DNA of 64,000 nt from contig CM060180.1 of the NCBI GenBank assembly GCA_030549775.1, forward strand, positions 92,340,172 through 92,404,171, read 5' to 3'. Position 1 is the first letter of the stretch. Each line of letters begins with the position of its first letter. The DNA is from Tamarix chinensis. Its lineage: Eukaryota > Streptophyta > Magnoliopsida > Caryophyllales > Tamaricaceae. Positions 48,961 to 60,882 of this stretch are shown one piece after another. The notes under the pieces are model-generated. The model saw nothing but the letters and a program-made list of their open reading frames with translations. It did not search any database and was not told where the DNA came from. A program made the translations under genes and the position numbers.

Positions 48961-49499
48961 AGGAATTAAATCTATATGATAATCTATACCGCTAATAGGG
49001 GATAGTCTAGGAGGTAAGTCATTAGGAAATACGCCATTATATTCATTCAGTAATCTAATAATGTTTGAATTGTTATAAATTTTCTCCCCAAATTGAGATT
49101 ATTTTACTAGTAAAGTATAGGAAAAACCCTCTTTGTCAACGTAGTTAATCATATCTTTTTCATGTAAGAATAAACTATTCTCATTCTTAAAAAACATGGA
49201 TTGCCATCCTCTTCACACATACTCAAGGTATCATCATTAGATTCGGTCTCTAGGCTATCATTATCATCACATGGTTCCATACTTGCTATTTCATTTAAGG
49301 TTAAAACACTTTGGTAAGGGCATTCTCTAACAAAAGGATCACACACTTTTACATTTAAAAAATTGATTATTGGACATCTCAATCACCTTGTTTTTAACTC
49401 TTTCATTTGGTTAGGGTTGATTTTCTTATCATTAGTTGAAGATACATGTGTCCCATAATTTGAAGTAGATGTATTTGAATAGTTCTTAGTTGAAGTTGA
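48961..49499 (-). pseudogene. Decayed gag-pol junction of the gypsy fragment
   Basis: An acidic open run at 49382-49149 (MRCPIINFLNVKV...) lies between gag and RT, where protease and the start of RT should be. It resembles gypsy linker sequence ahead of RT, but I cannot see an intact D(S/T)G protease motif. Further stops occur toward the RT. Confidence 0.5.
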
Positions 49500-50391
49500 A
49501 GTCAAAGAATTTGCTTTAGCATAGGCCTCGGTAGACTTAATTTATCTTTCACATTTTTAATCTAACTTAATCAAATCATCAAGAAAATCATAGTCAAATA
49601 ATTCAAATTCTTTTCTAATTAAGGTATTAAGGCCACCTAAGTATCGAGCACATTTTTGTTCTTTTATTTCTTTTATGTCACACAAGAGTGCTAGTATTTC
49701 TAATTCCCTAGTGTATTCCTCTACACTAAGTAGTCCTTGCCTAAAATTATTCAATTTAATATATATTTTTTTTCATACTCTTTAGGAAAAAATTCCTTCC
49801 TTTGTTTTTATTAATTTCTCCCATGACTTGATTTTACTCTTTTCTTTCCTTTCACAAGTCCTCTTGAGTTTGTCATACTAAACCCTTGAATTATTTTTTA
49901 AATTTAAGAGTTGCTAACTTACATTTATGTTCATCATCATACTCTATAAATTTGGATATAGATTCTATTTCATGCAACCATTCAATTAATTCGACATCTA
50001 ATTCACCATAAAAATTAGGGAGGTTGAGCTTGATACCTTTGTCACCAATAGGATTATTCCTTGGTTGGTAATTTGCATGTCCTCCTTGATTTTGGCTGAA
50101 ATAATTGGAGCCATTCTCATTCACCCTTTCTTCATTCACCATATGATTTTTGAGGTGTCCACCTCATTCTTGGCTTACTCTCCTCACCATGCCTTCTACT
50201 CAAACATTGGTCGATTCCATGGTGTTGTGCATATGTTAAAGTGTATCTTGATCAGCTACTCTCATCTCCAACCTTTGGAGTTGGCTTTGAATGGAAGGAA
50301 GCTACTGAAGTTGTGTGTTAGCAACATGCACACTAGCTGCAAGTTGTTGAATAGTGTCAAACATAACCTTCATAGACACTTCTTCATCCAT
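49500..50391 (-). pseudogene. Ty3/gypsy gag of the same fragment
   Basis: The start codon at 50391 opens MDEEVSMKVMFDTIQQLAA, followed by a stop and a frame change. From 50142 the run includes IKLNLPNFYGELDVELIEWL (equivalent to K(L/M)DIP.F.G..D....WL) and FIEYDDEHKCKLATLKF. The run 49754-49557 has FRQGLLSVEEYTRELE and RYLGGLNTLIRKEFEL, the second half of the retrotrans_gag domain. It lies directly upstream of the RT fragment in the same orientation, so both belong to one element. Confidence 0.85.
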
Positions 50392-51947
50392 ATCTATTAT
50401 TCTTGCCGAAAATAACTTTGATAATATGTGTTTGCTTCATGATGTCGGTCCTTGATGGATTCTTGGTAGAGATTCAAGAATATTGGAAGCTTCTTGGTCG
50501 TGAAGAAGAAGTAGCAATGGAAAGAATATGGTTGAGGGGTTACCACCAATTCTTGATGCACGATGAAGGATTCTTGATATAGGGAGATGGATTAATATTG
50601 CACGAGTAACATCACAAATGAAGTTATGGAGCAAATCAACTAGAACCTCAAGAATGGTTCAAGTAATCTTCTTATGTGTAAATCAATGTTAAGATAGGAA
50701 AAAGAGACTAAACATCCAAGTAATGTCCAAATGGTGGGTAAAAGCTTGTAAACTTCTTATTTCTTGAATCAAGATGATCGAGAATACTTGAATGAAGTTC
50801 GATGATGTGCACTAGCAGTTGAATACAATTGGAGAAAGAAGGATAAACCGAATATGTGGTGCTTACAATTTGGAATGAAAAAGGGATGATGAGGTTGAGT
50901 TTGAATATCCAAAAGATATTTGGTGCAATTAGAAGGAAAATACCACAACGAGGTTGAAGTTATTCAACTTTGAGTGTTAAAGATTCAAAGAGAACTTTGA
51001 AGATAAACTAAGGTGGTTAATCTTCTCACATTTTCATATGTTTGGATGGATGAATAAAAAAAGGGAACTTAAAGGATATCTTGGCTATTCAAATTATGGA
51101 AATAGCCAACCTATAGTTGATACCAAAAACGGTGTGAATATTCTTAATAGAATGGAGATTCAAATGTTAGAAGAAGGAAGTAGGATAGGTGGGTCAAAGA
51201 TGAGGCCGAAGAAGGGGCATATTTAAGCAAGATTCAAACAAGATTTAAAGAATGGTATGAATCTTCAATCAAGATTCAATAAGAATATAACTTTGACTAT
51301 TTCTCCAAGTACTCTATCTATAATATTACACCAAGTAGTCTTAGTTAGAAATATTCACTCAAAGAGAGAAAAGATATTCAAATGTAATACTTGTATTTGA
51401 TTTCAATATATTTGACTCATATGTTACAAGGGGTGTCGACCATGCCTTATATAGGTAGTCACACTAAGGTAGCTAAGGTAATACAGCCATGGCTAAGTAG
51501 CACACTAACTAGTAATAGAAACATATTACTAACCTATATAGTACATGAATTAAACAAAAAATTATTACAAACAAATGTAGCTAATTATTACATGAAAACA
51601 ACTAACAAAATCCCTAATTTACATAAGAATGATAAATAGGTCTTCATGACTTGTAAGTTTGACTTCTATGCATAATAGCTCCTTTAACTTGTAATAACTT
51701 GCAACATATGAAAGCTTAAGTAAGTTGACATCTTGAAGTGTATGAATCTTCTCCTTGCAAATATGTTACATACTTGCAAGAATTACTCAAAGTACACTTG
51801 TTATGGTTAGTCGTATTATTATCAAAGACACATATTGTAATAGGCTTCATTATTAAGTATGACAAATCCTTATTATCTTGAAAATCCATATTTTCTCCCG
51901 CATCAGCTCCTTCATTTTCTACTATGTTCATCATCGTCCTTCACCAG
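50392..51947 (-). other. Probable leader and 5' LTR region of the gypsy fragment
   Basis: This is the region upstream of the gag start on the minus strand. It has A/G-rich repetitive text with frequent TTCAAG/TTGAAT words and a TATA-like CTATATAAGG at about 51452-51461 (minus). LTR ends could not be fixed and no clear primer-binding site was found. It ends where LTR F begins (51948). Confidence 0.4.
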
Positions 51948-54930
51948 TGTAACACCCCCTCCCCAAATTTATGAACCAAAAAAATTCAGTTTTCTCTACT
52001 GTTATGGTACCATGTATTAAGGCTAAAAGCATTACTTCACTTAAATTAATAACATAATTATAAAATTAGATTATAGACAGAGTTAAAGAAATTTAACATC
52101 ATTCTATGTAAAACTAATTGTTAGTAGCTGCAAAAGTTTAGTGGAAGGAAATACATGAGGACATTAAGAGTATAAAATCTTCTGGATTAAAAGATACGAG
52201 GCAAAACACCAGATGGCTCTAAACTATTAATCCAAATAATAACCTTCAATTGATATTGCAAGATATCCTACAAAGATCATTGCTTATTAAATAAGTGGGG
52301 CCTATGAAAAGAATCTTTTGGTATAATGGTACTACGTAATCCATTATACAAAAATAATATGAAAAGTCAACATGGAAAACATAAAAGGCATCACAATAAT
52401 ACATGATTTAAAAAATTTAATTATACATACATAAATTGAAATACAATAATTATTCATATAACCACATACCACCAAGGTCATATACTACTCATGCTCATTC
52501 ATCTAGAATTAACTAAAAATTACTAATGGAACATCTCATAGATGCTCTTTGTTGTATACTTAGAAATAACATCATCCTCAAATTATAACCATGATCACAA
52601 AGCTCATTATCAGTACCAAAAAATCCCATAAAATAGGTAGGATCACCAACATATACCAATAACAACTCATAGCATCACAAGTAGGCACGAAGGCTACTAC
52701 CAAACCAAAGATATGCGCAAGGGCTTCTACCAAACCACAGGTAAGCACAAAGGCTACTACAAAACCATAGATAGGCACACAGGGTACTATTGAACCACAG
52801 GTAGGCACAAAGGCTACTATCAAACCACGGTTAGAAACAAATGCTACTACCGAACTACAATTAGGCACAAAGACTACTGCTAAACCATAGGTAGGTATGA
52901 ATTCTAATACCAACCAATCTAGTAATTATTTTGATTCAATAACAATCATTTCCATTTTTATTTACTCAAAGGAAGATCATATCAATTTAGAGATAATAAG
53001 GCAACACGGTACCCTACCAGCTATTAACCCATGGACAAAAAGGTTCCCTAGTCACATTGGTAGACGAAGTTAACACCGTATCCTACCAACAAAGACACCT
53101 AATCCATAAGTATGCATATCCTCTATTTGGTTCGTAGAGCTAAGTAGAGTAAAATATAGGGCTTGACTAGGAAACTAAGGCACACCAGCTAAATTCATAA
53201 AAAATTATGGGCTAAACCATGTCTTTAGGGTAGGGACCCCAAAATAGTCACCATTCCCAATCTCAAGGTCTTTCACTTTAAGTATTAGTATTTTTTAATG
53301 ATGACCATGATACCATATATTAATTACATAGATCTAGTTTTTCATACTCAACCATTTTTTCTTATTTTCAAACATCTAAGACAATCATAATTAAGATCAA
53401 TACCAAAGTCAACATCAGAAATCTAGTAAGGCAATCCTAGGCTCAATTATTCACACTTAAGAACTTTAGGTCGGAAATGATCAGATTACCCTTGAGGCTA
53501 AAATTACCAAATTATCATCCATTTCCATTACGAATTCCATTTTATTTATCAAATTGTCATAAAAAAGATAACATACCAAAATTAAATTATTTCTCATGTA
53601 ATTAAATTATCAGATACACAAATGTCCATTTTGTCCTTACATAAAACTTTTCACGTAAAACCCTAATATATGTTTCTCAAAACATCAAAGCACAACCTCA
53701 TGCTTAACAATGAATAATGCATATTAGACATATTTATTAGAATAGTTATCATGATACACTCAAAATACTTAAAATACCTCTATGCCATATAATCATAATA
53801 CTCATGTTGAAACATGTGTTTCTAAAATATAAAATCACGTACCGCTATACTTAATAATAATTAAAACATATTAGGTATTATGATTTAGATTGAACATCAT
53901 GATATACTTAAATGACCAAATTATCCCTAGGGCTGATAATAATAATTATGCCACAAGTATATCTAAACATATTCAACCTATTATTTTCACCTATACATAT
54001 CATATAAAATCTGTTCCCAACATTAGAACCATTTTTAATCATACTTTCGTACACATAGTATTTTACATAAGATAACATGCTTCCTTTATAATGATTTTTA
54101 TGATAATAATAATAAATACATAATTATATGTGATGAATCATGCTTAATAATATTTATATATCAAAACCCTAATGTACTATCATATGATATCTATCATTTT
54201 GGTAGAGTATAAAATTTACAATGTGACAAACATACATAACACATTTGATATTTAGAAACAGAATTGTGCTATGATGCTATATTTGAATATTTTAGTGGAT
54301 TATAAAGGTTACGACATAATGAAAATACTTAACATATTTTATCTATTGGAACCTAATTGTGTTATCAAGAAAATTTTGAATATTTTAATAGAGTATAAAG
54401 GTTACCTGATTTTTAGTAATATCACAATTTATTGGGTAGCCTCAAAAAAATATTAAACTTTGCTAATAAATATTTTGTACCTACAAATTATATCATAATT
54501 ACCATAATAAAAATTTTGTACCTACAAATTATAAGAAATTACCAAATTTCCCTTAGTGAAAATGGGGTAAAAATTAAACTTCTCACGATGCCCATATGGA
54601 ATGAGTTTTGGATAAGGGTCGACTATTGAAAGCTAGGGAAGAAAGGTCGATTGGGTGGAGTTGATGGGTGGTGATGCTACAAGGGAGCGGTGGTGGTGTT
54701 AGCAACAATAGTCATGGTACAAAGGGGTGACATACGAAATGGAAGGTGGGAAGAACAAGAAGTGTGGTGGATGGTACTACCCCCTAAAGAATAAACTTAA
54801 TTAAAATTCTACCCTTCTCTTCTCACTATGACCGGAAAAAAAATTAAAATAAATAAATCCTTTTTTGTTTAGAAACGATTTCAAATCAAGGAAAACTTTT
54901 TAATCCATTCTCATTTTCAAAATGATACTA
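51948..54930 (-). mobile_element. LTR F, part 1 (3' portion on minus strand)
   Basis: TGTAACACCCCCTCCCCAAATT at 51948 is the family 3' end in reverse. GGTACCATGTATTAAGGCTA at about 52005 parallels AGTACCAAGTGCTAAGGCTA in LTR G. The piece contains a tandem array (52675-52915), AAT-rich DNA near 54100 and a GGTGG-rich segment (54650-54760) that matches the place of the GC-rich module. It then stops near the leader of LTR G. Its likely 5' remainder is 60221-60882. Confidence 0.55.
52675..52915 (-). repeat. About 31-bp tandem array in LTR F
   Basis: About eight units share AGGCACAAAGGCTACTACCA and an AACCACAGGT block. The minus-strand peptide is periodic (about every 10-11 residues), as expected for a repeat. 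It sits where LTRs D, E and G have CCGGTGG repeats. Confidence 0.8.
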
Positions 54931-54939
54931 CTCTTAGTA

Positions 54940-55685
54940 TCAAATTAAAAAGATTAAAACCAAAAGATCAGTCAAAATTCGCTTCAAAACTAATAAAAGT
55001 TTCGTAAACCAAATTTAATTTCGATAACAAACGTATTTAGAAAAAGATCAACCTCTCTAGTACCAACTTGTGGTACCAACTTAAAAAGATTAAAAACAAA
55101 AGAGCGTGGTCAAAACCAAATTCGATACCAACTTGTGATATCAACTTAAAAATTTTAAAATCGAAAAAGCGTAATCAAAATAATGAACCACTCTAATACC
55201 AAAGTTTGGTATAGGCTTAAAGAATTTAAAATAAAATTGGAAGAGCAGTCGAAACCAGTTTGATACAAATTTGTGGTAGCATAAAAAAAAATTTAAAACG
55301 AGTGTGTTTCCAAAAGGATCAACCATATTGATACCAACTTGTGGTATCATCTTAAAAATTTTAAAACGAAAGAGCGTGTCCGAAAGGACTAACCATACTG
55401 ATACCACTTTGTGGTATCAGATAAACATTTAAAATAGAAAATGATTTTTGAAACCAACTCCGAGCGTAAATGTTTTTAAAACAAGGAACACTTGGTTAAA
55501 TTAAAAATTTTCAAACAAGAGCGTGGTTATCAGAACCAGCTCTGATACCACCTTGTGGTATCAGCTTAAAGAAAAATTTAAAAACAAAGGAGCTTGGTTG
55601 AAATCAACTTCGATACCATCTTGTGGTATCAACTTAAAAGTTTAAAAGCAGAAGAGCATGGTCGAAACCTGCTCTGATACCACTT
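54940..55685 (-). repeat. Leader of LTR G element: tandem array of PBS-like palindromes
   Basis: On the + strand a motif close to GATACCANCTTGTGGTATCA recurs at about 55063, 55128, 55195, 55260, 55338, 55400, 55546 and 55610. The true primer-binding site and LTR junction follow at 55671-55686. Units of about 65-75 bp (one double-length) also share a purine-rich AAAAGAGCGTGGTCGAAACC(A/T) block. Read from LTR G, this is the untranslated leader directly downstream of the LTR. Confidence 0.75.
55671..55682 (-). promoter_or_regulatory. Primer-binding site for initiator tRNA-Met
   Basis: GCTCTGATACCA on the + strand is the exact reverse complement of TGGTATCAGAGC, the usual plant LTR retrotransposon primer-binding site. 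It lies 3 bp from the LTR G end (55686), proving that LTR G is a 5' LTR oriented on the minus strand. Confidence 0.93.
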
Positions 55686-55783
55686 TGTAACACCCCAAAA
55701 TTCACTAAATTTTTTTTTCTTAAAGCGGAAGCAATTAAATTAGAAATACTTAAAACCCGTGAATTCTGGAAATGTTACCGCCA

Positions 55784-55829
55784 CACTTAGTACCAAACCG
55801 GTTCTCTCCGACCGTTTCAGTACCAAGTG
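55784..55829 (-). other. Conserved hairpin near the LTR G 3' end
   Basis: Arms CACTTAGTAC (55784-55793) and GTACCAAGTG (55820-55829) pair at 9 of 10 positions, about 98 bp from the LTR end. Confidence 0.6.
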
Positions 55830-56387
55830 CTAAGGCTAAGGAAAATATTTACATTAAATTCAAATCAATAGTTCATAAAAGAACTCAAAAGATCATACCT
55901 AAAAATCAGAGTACGCATAAACGTTTATAAACGTAATAAAATAGAAATCAGAGTGCGAAATCAAAGCGAATAAATACTCCAATACAAAGAAATAATAGCA
56001 GGAAATAAAATTACATAAAGACTGAAATACGGCCACAACTCTCTCGAACTTGAGCCAAACATGCTCAACACTCAGCCCCGACTGATGTCTCGCCCACCTG
56101 CACAAACCAAAAGGGCATACTACTCGTGGGAATGAGCAGCACCCATGAAAAGGGTGATCAGTATGCTACGTACTGAGTAAGGTAACCGAGCACTAAGGCC
56201 AACACACAAGCACATAATCCATGCAGATTAATAACAGGGCATAATCCAACATAACAATATAAAGGTATATGAACAATTTAGGTAAAAGTACAAAGGCCCA
56301 TATAATCCAGATTAATCATTTACTTAATCTTTTATCGGAAGTCGATACATACCAAGCTTTATATCAAATCCATGCGAGTACAGAAGC

Positions 56388-56790
56388 CCGCACTATTATA
56401 GCCGGTGGATCGGAGGCACATAGGGTATCATACCCTAACCACTATTATAGCCGGTGGATCGGAAACACATAGGACTACGCGTCCTAACCATTATTCCTAA
56501 CCGGTGGATCGGTTGGCCCTAGCTCGCATGGTGTTCCACTGTAAGTAATTAGTATCTTTTAGACATTTTAGCAAAACTCTGGTTTGCAGTTGTTGAGCTC
56601 GGGAACCTCCACTATTATAACCGGTGGATCGGTTACGCATAGGACATCATGCCCTAACCACTATTATAGCCGGTGGATCGGTCACACATAGGGTAAACAC
56701 CCTAACCACTATTATTACCGGTGGATCGGTTGCACATAGGGTAAGAACCCTAACCACTATTCCGAACCGGTGGATCGGTTGGTACCGTCT
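56388..56790 (-). repeat. CCGGTGGATCGGT tandem module in LTR G, two blocks
   Basis: Seven units of about 45-50 bp share CACTATTATAGCCGGTGGAT(C)GG, three in block one (56390-56515) and four in block two (56608-56785). A TTCCACTGTAAGTAATTAGT segment closes block one, as in LTRs D and E. Confidence 0.88.
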
Positions 56791-58043
56791 CAATGATCTT
56801 CCACTTTAAATAATTAGTGTCTTAAGTATCTTATTCAACGGCTTTCACCCTAGACATGCATGAATCACTCCTTTAACACTTCACACATTGTAACTCATAA
56901 ATTCCATCCTCATGACTCCACTTTAATCACCAAAAACACCTGATACCGCAAAAACCCTAAGCAGTTGCACCAAACCCTAATTATCCACACGAACCCTAGC
57001 TCGGTTTCCTACGTACCCATATAATGCTCCACGCACTGTTTTCCCTTCAAATGTTCAATCACCCAAACAACACTTACATTACTTTCCTCAAATCCCAAAT
57101 CAGCATTCCATACGTAAACTTCACTCTCATACAAACTGTACACATCCCATGCAATTATTAACTTCCATGCTAACCCTAATACCACCATACAACCATTAAC
57201 CATTATGCAAAACCCAAAATCTCATCATACAAAACCCTAAATTTATTCCACATAACCCAAAGATTCATTCATACCAAACCCTAGATTCAAACCATATAAA
57301 ACCCAATGATTCATTCACACAAAACCCTAAATTCAATCCATACCAACACAAAGATTCAAATCATATAAAACCCAAATATTTTTCCATATAATACAATTGA
57401 TTAGATTCTCCCATTTCATAACCACAAATTATATTCTCCCATACAAGACTATAAGTTAGATTCTCCCAATCAAATCATAAATTAGGTTCTCCCATATAAT
57501 GTCATAAATTACATTCTCCCCAAATAACTTCTTAAATTAGATTCTCCCTAACAAACCATAAATTCAATTTCCCCATATAACATCATAAATTATATTGTCT
57601 CCCACAAAACCATACAAAACCATGAATTAAACTTCCCCATATAAAACCATAAATTATATTCTCCATACAAAACCTCAAAAATCATAAATCAGATTCTTAC
57701 ACACGAAACCCTAAAATTCTCCATTTTATTCCTTTACTCGTGAATCAATGGAATACTTAGGTCAAATCACACCCCTTAATCAACTTCTTTCTCCATCCTC
57801 CTTTTTCATCCTTTCTCCCACATAAAATCATATCAACATCCTGACATGCATGTCTTACAGGGTCATACACAAATAATACACATGCCATACGAAATCATAC
57901 TTCAACTCCATGTCATATCATCCACGTTATATCACATACAGAATGATCATAATAATATATAGGATACATAGCATGCGAAACACATAATGCCCATAAGCAC
58001 ATAAAAGGCCTTAGCACCCCTTACCTAAAATGTCACTGGTCTT

Positions 58044-58055
58044 GGAGCACGCTCC
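58044..58055. other. Conserved GGAGCACGCTCC inverted repeat (LTR G)
   Basis: This is the same 12-mer as in LTRs D and E, within CTTGGAGCACGCTCCTACG. Confidence 0.6.
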
Positions 58056-58232
58056 TACGCCTCCTTAGAGCTTTGACTAAATAATAACCTTAACAAAATT
58101 CTAACTTTGCTAAAGACATAAAAATAATAGAGATATTATAAACCTTGATAATATAGGATTCAAGACTTTACCCTAATAATAATAATGATACTAATATAAT
58201 AATATCAAAGATAATAAAACTAATATCAATGA

Positions 58233-58233
<1 letters not shown>

Positions 58234-58274
<41 letters not shown>
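58234..58274. repeat. (AAT)n microsatellite in LTR G
   Basis: About 13 AAT triplets, at the same relative position as the longer runs in LTR D. Confidence 0.92.
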
Positions 58275-58804
58275 GCTTTAAAATTTAAAGTGGGGTTTCG
58301 ACCCTACTTATAACTAATGACTTACCACTTATTTAAAATTAATAATAAAATTAATAACATATATAATAATATTGAAATATTAAAGATAATGTTAATATTA
58401 TTATTAATGGTTATAAGAACAGTAGAAATAATAATACTCAAATAAAAAAGTGCAAATGTTAATATAAAATTAGGGCCTAAGATTTTCTAGAATAAATAAT
58501 AAAATGATAATAACACTATTCTAATAATTATAATATTAATAATAATAAGAAGAAGAAGAATGATAATAATCCTATAATATTTCAATTAATAACTTAAAAT
58601 TCGAAACTAACAATAAAATTATTTTATTATCACTCTCCACCCTACAAGTACAATTCAGCATAAATTTTTATATCAAATAATAATAAAACATATTAAGAAT
58701 ATAAATATTAAGAATAATAATAATGGTATTTATATGCAAATAATTGAAATAAATTAAATCAAGGCTTATAATAATATGGAAAATGGTTGAGAGGGTCTAG
58801 GGTT

Positions 58805-59800
58805 CAACCTTAAGCTGGTGGGGATAGGCGGCACCGGCGGTGGTTCACAGCGGCGGCGGCGGTGGCCGGAAAAATAGAAGAACAAAGAGAAAGATGGATG
58901 TTGGGAAAAAGATAGGGAAAATTGAGGTGGTATAAGTGGTGTTTATTGTTGCCCAGGAGGAGAGGGACAAAATGATGGTGGTGGTGCAGCCAAAGGTGGC
59001 AGCGCACGGCGGAGGAAGGCGGTTTAAGGCTTCGGGGTCAAAATTCCGGCGAAACGAGCATCCAACTTTGAATGATTATTGAGGCACGTACAAGAAGAAT
59101 CGAGAGGTGAAAATGGTTTAGTTAATTAGAGGGTGTTGCAGGGAAGAATTTGGCATGCGGAGGTGGCGCTGAAGTTGGCTAACGGAGGCGGAAGAGGCGT
59201 CTAAAGTCTCGATGATGGCAGCCCTCGCCGAGGGTTTCGGGGAAGAAAAATCTTCCACAACTCCTACAATCAGGCTTTTTATAGATGGTGGATGGTATAA
59301 TAGGGTTTTGGGTGTCGGAAGGAAGGCATTAGATGCGAGAAATTGGGTGGCCGGTGGCAGAAAACGGCCGACGATTCCTTGGTTTTGGTCGAAAGTTCGC
59401 GGAGTTGGGGAGAGGAAACGGGCGAGATTTAACGTCCAATAATTATTCCAATTTATTCCTGGAGTTAAGAGGAAGGCAATGAGACAAGAAACGGACGGTA
59501 TTATTCATCGTAACCGGAGATGCCATTGACGGGGTCGAAGGTGCAGCAACGTTGACGGAGGAGGAAGAAGGAAGAAGGAAGAAGGAAGGGAGGCGGACCG
59601 GTCGGCCGGGGAAAAGAAAATAAAAAGGGAGAACCGGGCGGTCGGGTGCGGGTCGAAAGGGTCATTAAATGAAACGGTGAGTTTCGGTGGTAAAGAAGGA
59701 AAAACGCGGCGCGGCACAGGGCGGAAGGAGGACGCGCGGGCGCGGGCTGGGCCGAGGGAAAGAAAGAAGGGGAAAAAGATTGGGCCGCGGGAGAGGGCAT
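58805..59800 (-). other. GC-rich, CpG-dense module of LTR G
   Basis: This roughly 1 kb segment is strikingly GC-rich (GGCGGCACCGGCGG, CGCGGCGCGG) within AT-rich DNA. A TATA box lies inside it. The homologous segment in LTR D (27.65-28.16 and 30.5-31.0 kb) is split by LINE-D, and LTR E has lost it. Overlapping proline-rich or arginine-rich ORFs in it look compositional. It is probably the promoter and leader region of the LTR. Confidence 0.6.
59275..59284 (-). promoter_or_regulatory. TATA box of LTR G (minus strand)
   Basis: CTATAAAAAG on the minus strand lies about 0.94 kb from the LTR 5' end. The following minus-strand sequence includes CGAAACCCTCGGCGAGGG, paralleling LTR D. Transcription from here would leave about 3.5 kb of R-U5 in the LTR. 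Confidence 0.5.
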
Positions 59801-60220
59801 CCCAATCGGGGAAAAAGAAGAGGAAAAAGAAAAAGAATAAAAATAAAGAAAAAGAAAAGGAAAAGGGAAGAAAGAAAAAGAAAAAGGGAAAAAGGAAAGG
59901 AGAAAAAAATAATTAGATTAGGGCCAATTAAATTAATCTGAATATTTAGAATATTTAAAAATAATAGTATTTAAATAAAATAATATTTAAATCCCTTTTT
60001 TGGCTAAAGTAGGATTTTTAAAAGGCTTTCCATAAATTCCATTTTAATTAGCAAAACACCCTAATTTTCTTCCATTAAATTATTTATAAAAAATTTATTA
60101 TTCAATTAAAACTATTTTATCATTCTTTTATTTTAATTAAAATAATTTATTTAATTAATCTTTATGATAAAACCTCATTTAAATATAATATTTAGAATTA
60201 GGAATTTTCGGGGCATTTCA

Positions 60221-60882
60221 TTAGGTGTAGGGGACAAAGGAGGAGGAGTGTTTGTGCGCACAAGGGGGCATGTTTTAGTGTTATTGGTGCCAACGAGGAA
60301 AAGGATAAGGAAAGAAAGAAGAAAGGCAGGTTGGGTGGACAAGCCATGAAAGGGAAGAAGGGAAGAAGAAAAGGAGAGAAAAGAAGGGAAGGGAAAGTGG
60401 GTTGGGGGCTCAAGGAAGGAAAGAAGACAGGGAGAAAAAGGCAAGGTGGGTTAGGTTGCCTAGGAAAGGAGAAAGAAAGGAAGGGGAGATTGGGCTAGGG
60501 AGTGGGGAAGGAAGAAAAGGAAAGGAGGGGAAAAATACAAGAGAAAAGATAGAAAAGGGGGAAAGGGGGAAAGGGGAAAGAAGAAAAAGGAAAAATAAGA
60601 GATTAAATTTTGAGCTATGATTAGAATTAGGTTAAATTTAGGTTTATAAAAATATTATTATATCTAAATTTAGGGCATCCAATTAAGAAAAATAAATCAG
60701 GTAAAATTATTGATTTATGGTTTATTAAACAAAAATGGTAAAATAAAATAATTGGAATAATTTATCTAGATTGTAAGTCAAAGGTTTACTAAAAATAATT
60801 ACATTAATATTTAAAGGTTAAATTTTGTTGGATAAAAGACTAGACGTTCTAAATTAAGGTAACAAAAATTCAATGTATTACA
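60221..60882 (-). mobile_element. LTR F, part 2 (5' portion on minus strand)
   Basis: On the minus strand the piece starts TGTAATACATTGAATTTTTG (60882) and runs through AT-rich then pyrimidine-rich DNA, exactly the layout of a family LTR start. It breaks at 60220 where LTR G begins. Added to 51948-54930 it makes about 3.6 kb, the right size for one LTR split by the LTR G element. Target copies do not match (ACCAG and AACAC). The purine-rich ORFs here are compositional. Confidence 0.5.

Larger units (their letters stand above)
55686..60220 (-). mobile_element. LTR G: 5' LTR of a minus-strand element whose body is lost
   Basis: The LTR reads TGAAATGCCCCGAAAATTCC (from 60220) to GGGGTGTTACA (55686) on the minus strand, 4535 bp. 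It has all family modules: a pyrimidine tract (59790-59910), TATA box, GC-rich module (58805-59800), an AAT microsatellite, a degenerate 28-bp array (57400-57700), CCGGTGG repeats and a terminal hairpin. A PBS and leader follow it, but no gag or pol: the element breaks off near 54940. TTAGG (60221-60225) is its upstream flank; no partner copy was found, as expected if the far end is deleted. Confidence 0.88.

Noticed and set aside
52578..52913. 111-codon hydrophobic periodic ORF
   Set aside because: It is produced by the 31-bp array in LTR F, with no start context or homologous domain.
24197..60220. LTRs D and G as the two LTRs of one large minus-strand element
   Set aside because: D has its own perfect 5-bp duplication and interrupts LINE-B. 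G has its own primer-binding site and a different flank.
59501..60620. Arg/Lys-rich and Pro/Phe-rich ORFs in the LTR G and F starts
   Set aside because: These are compositional ORFs in AAGAAAAAGG-type tracts with no conserved motif.
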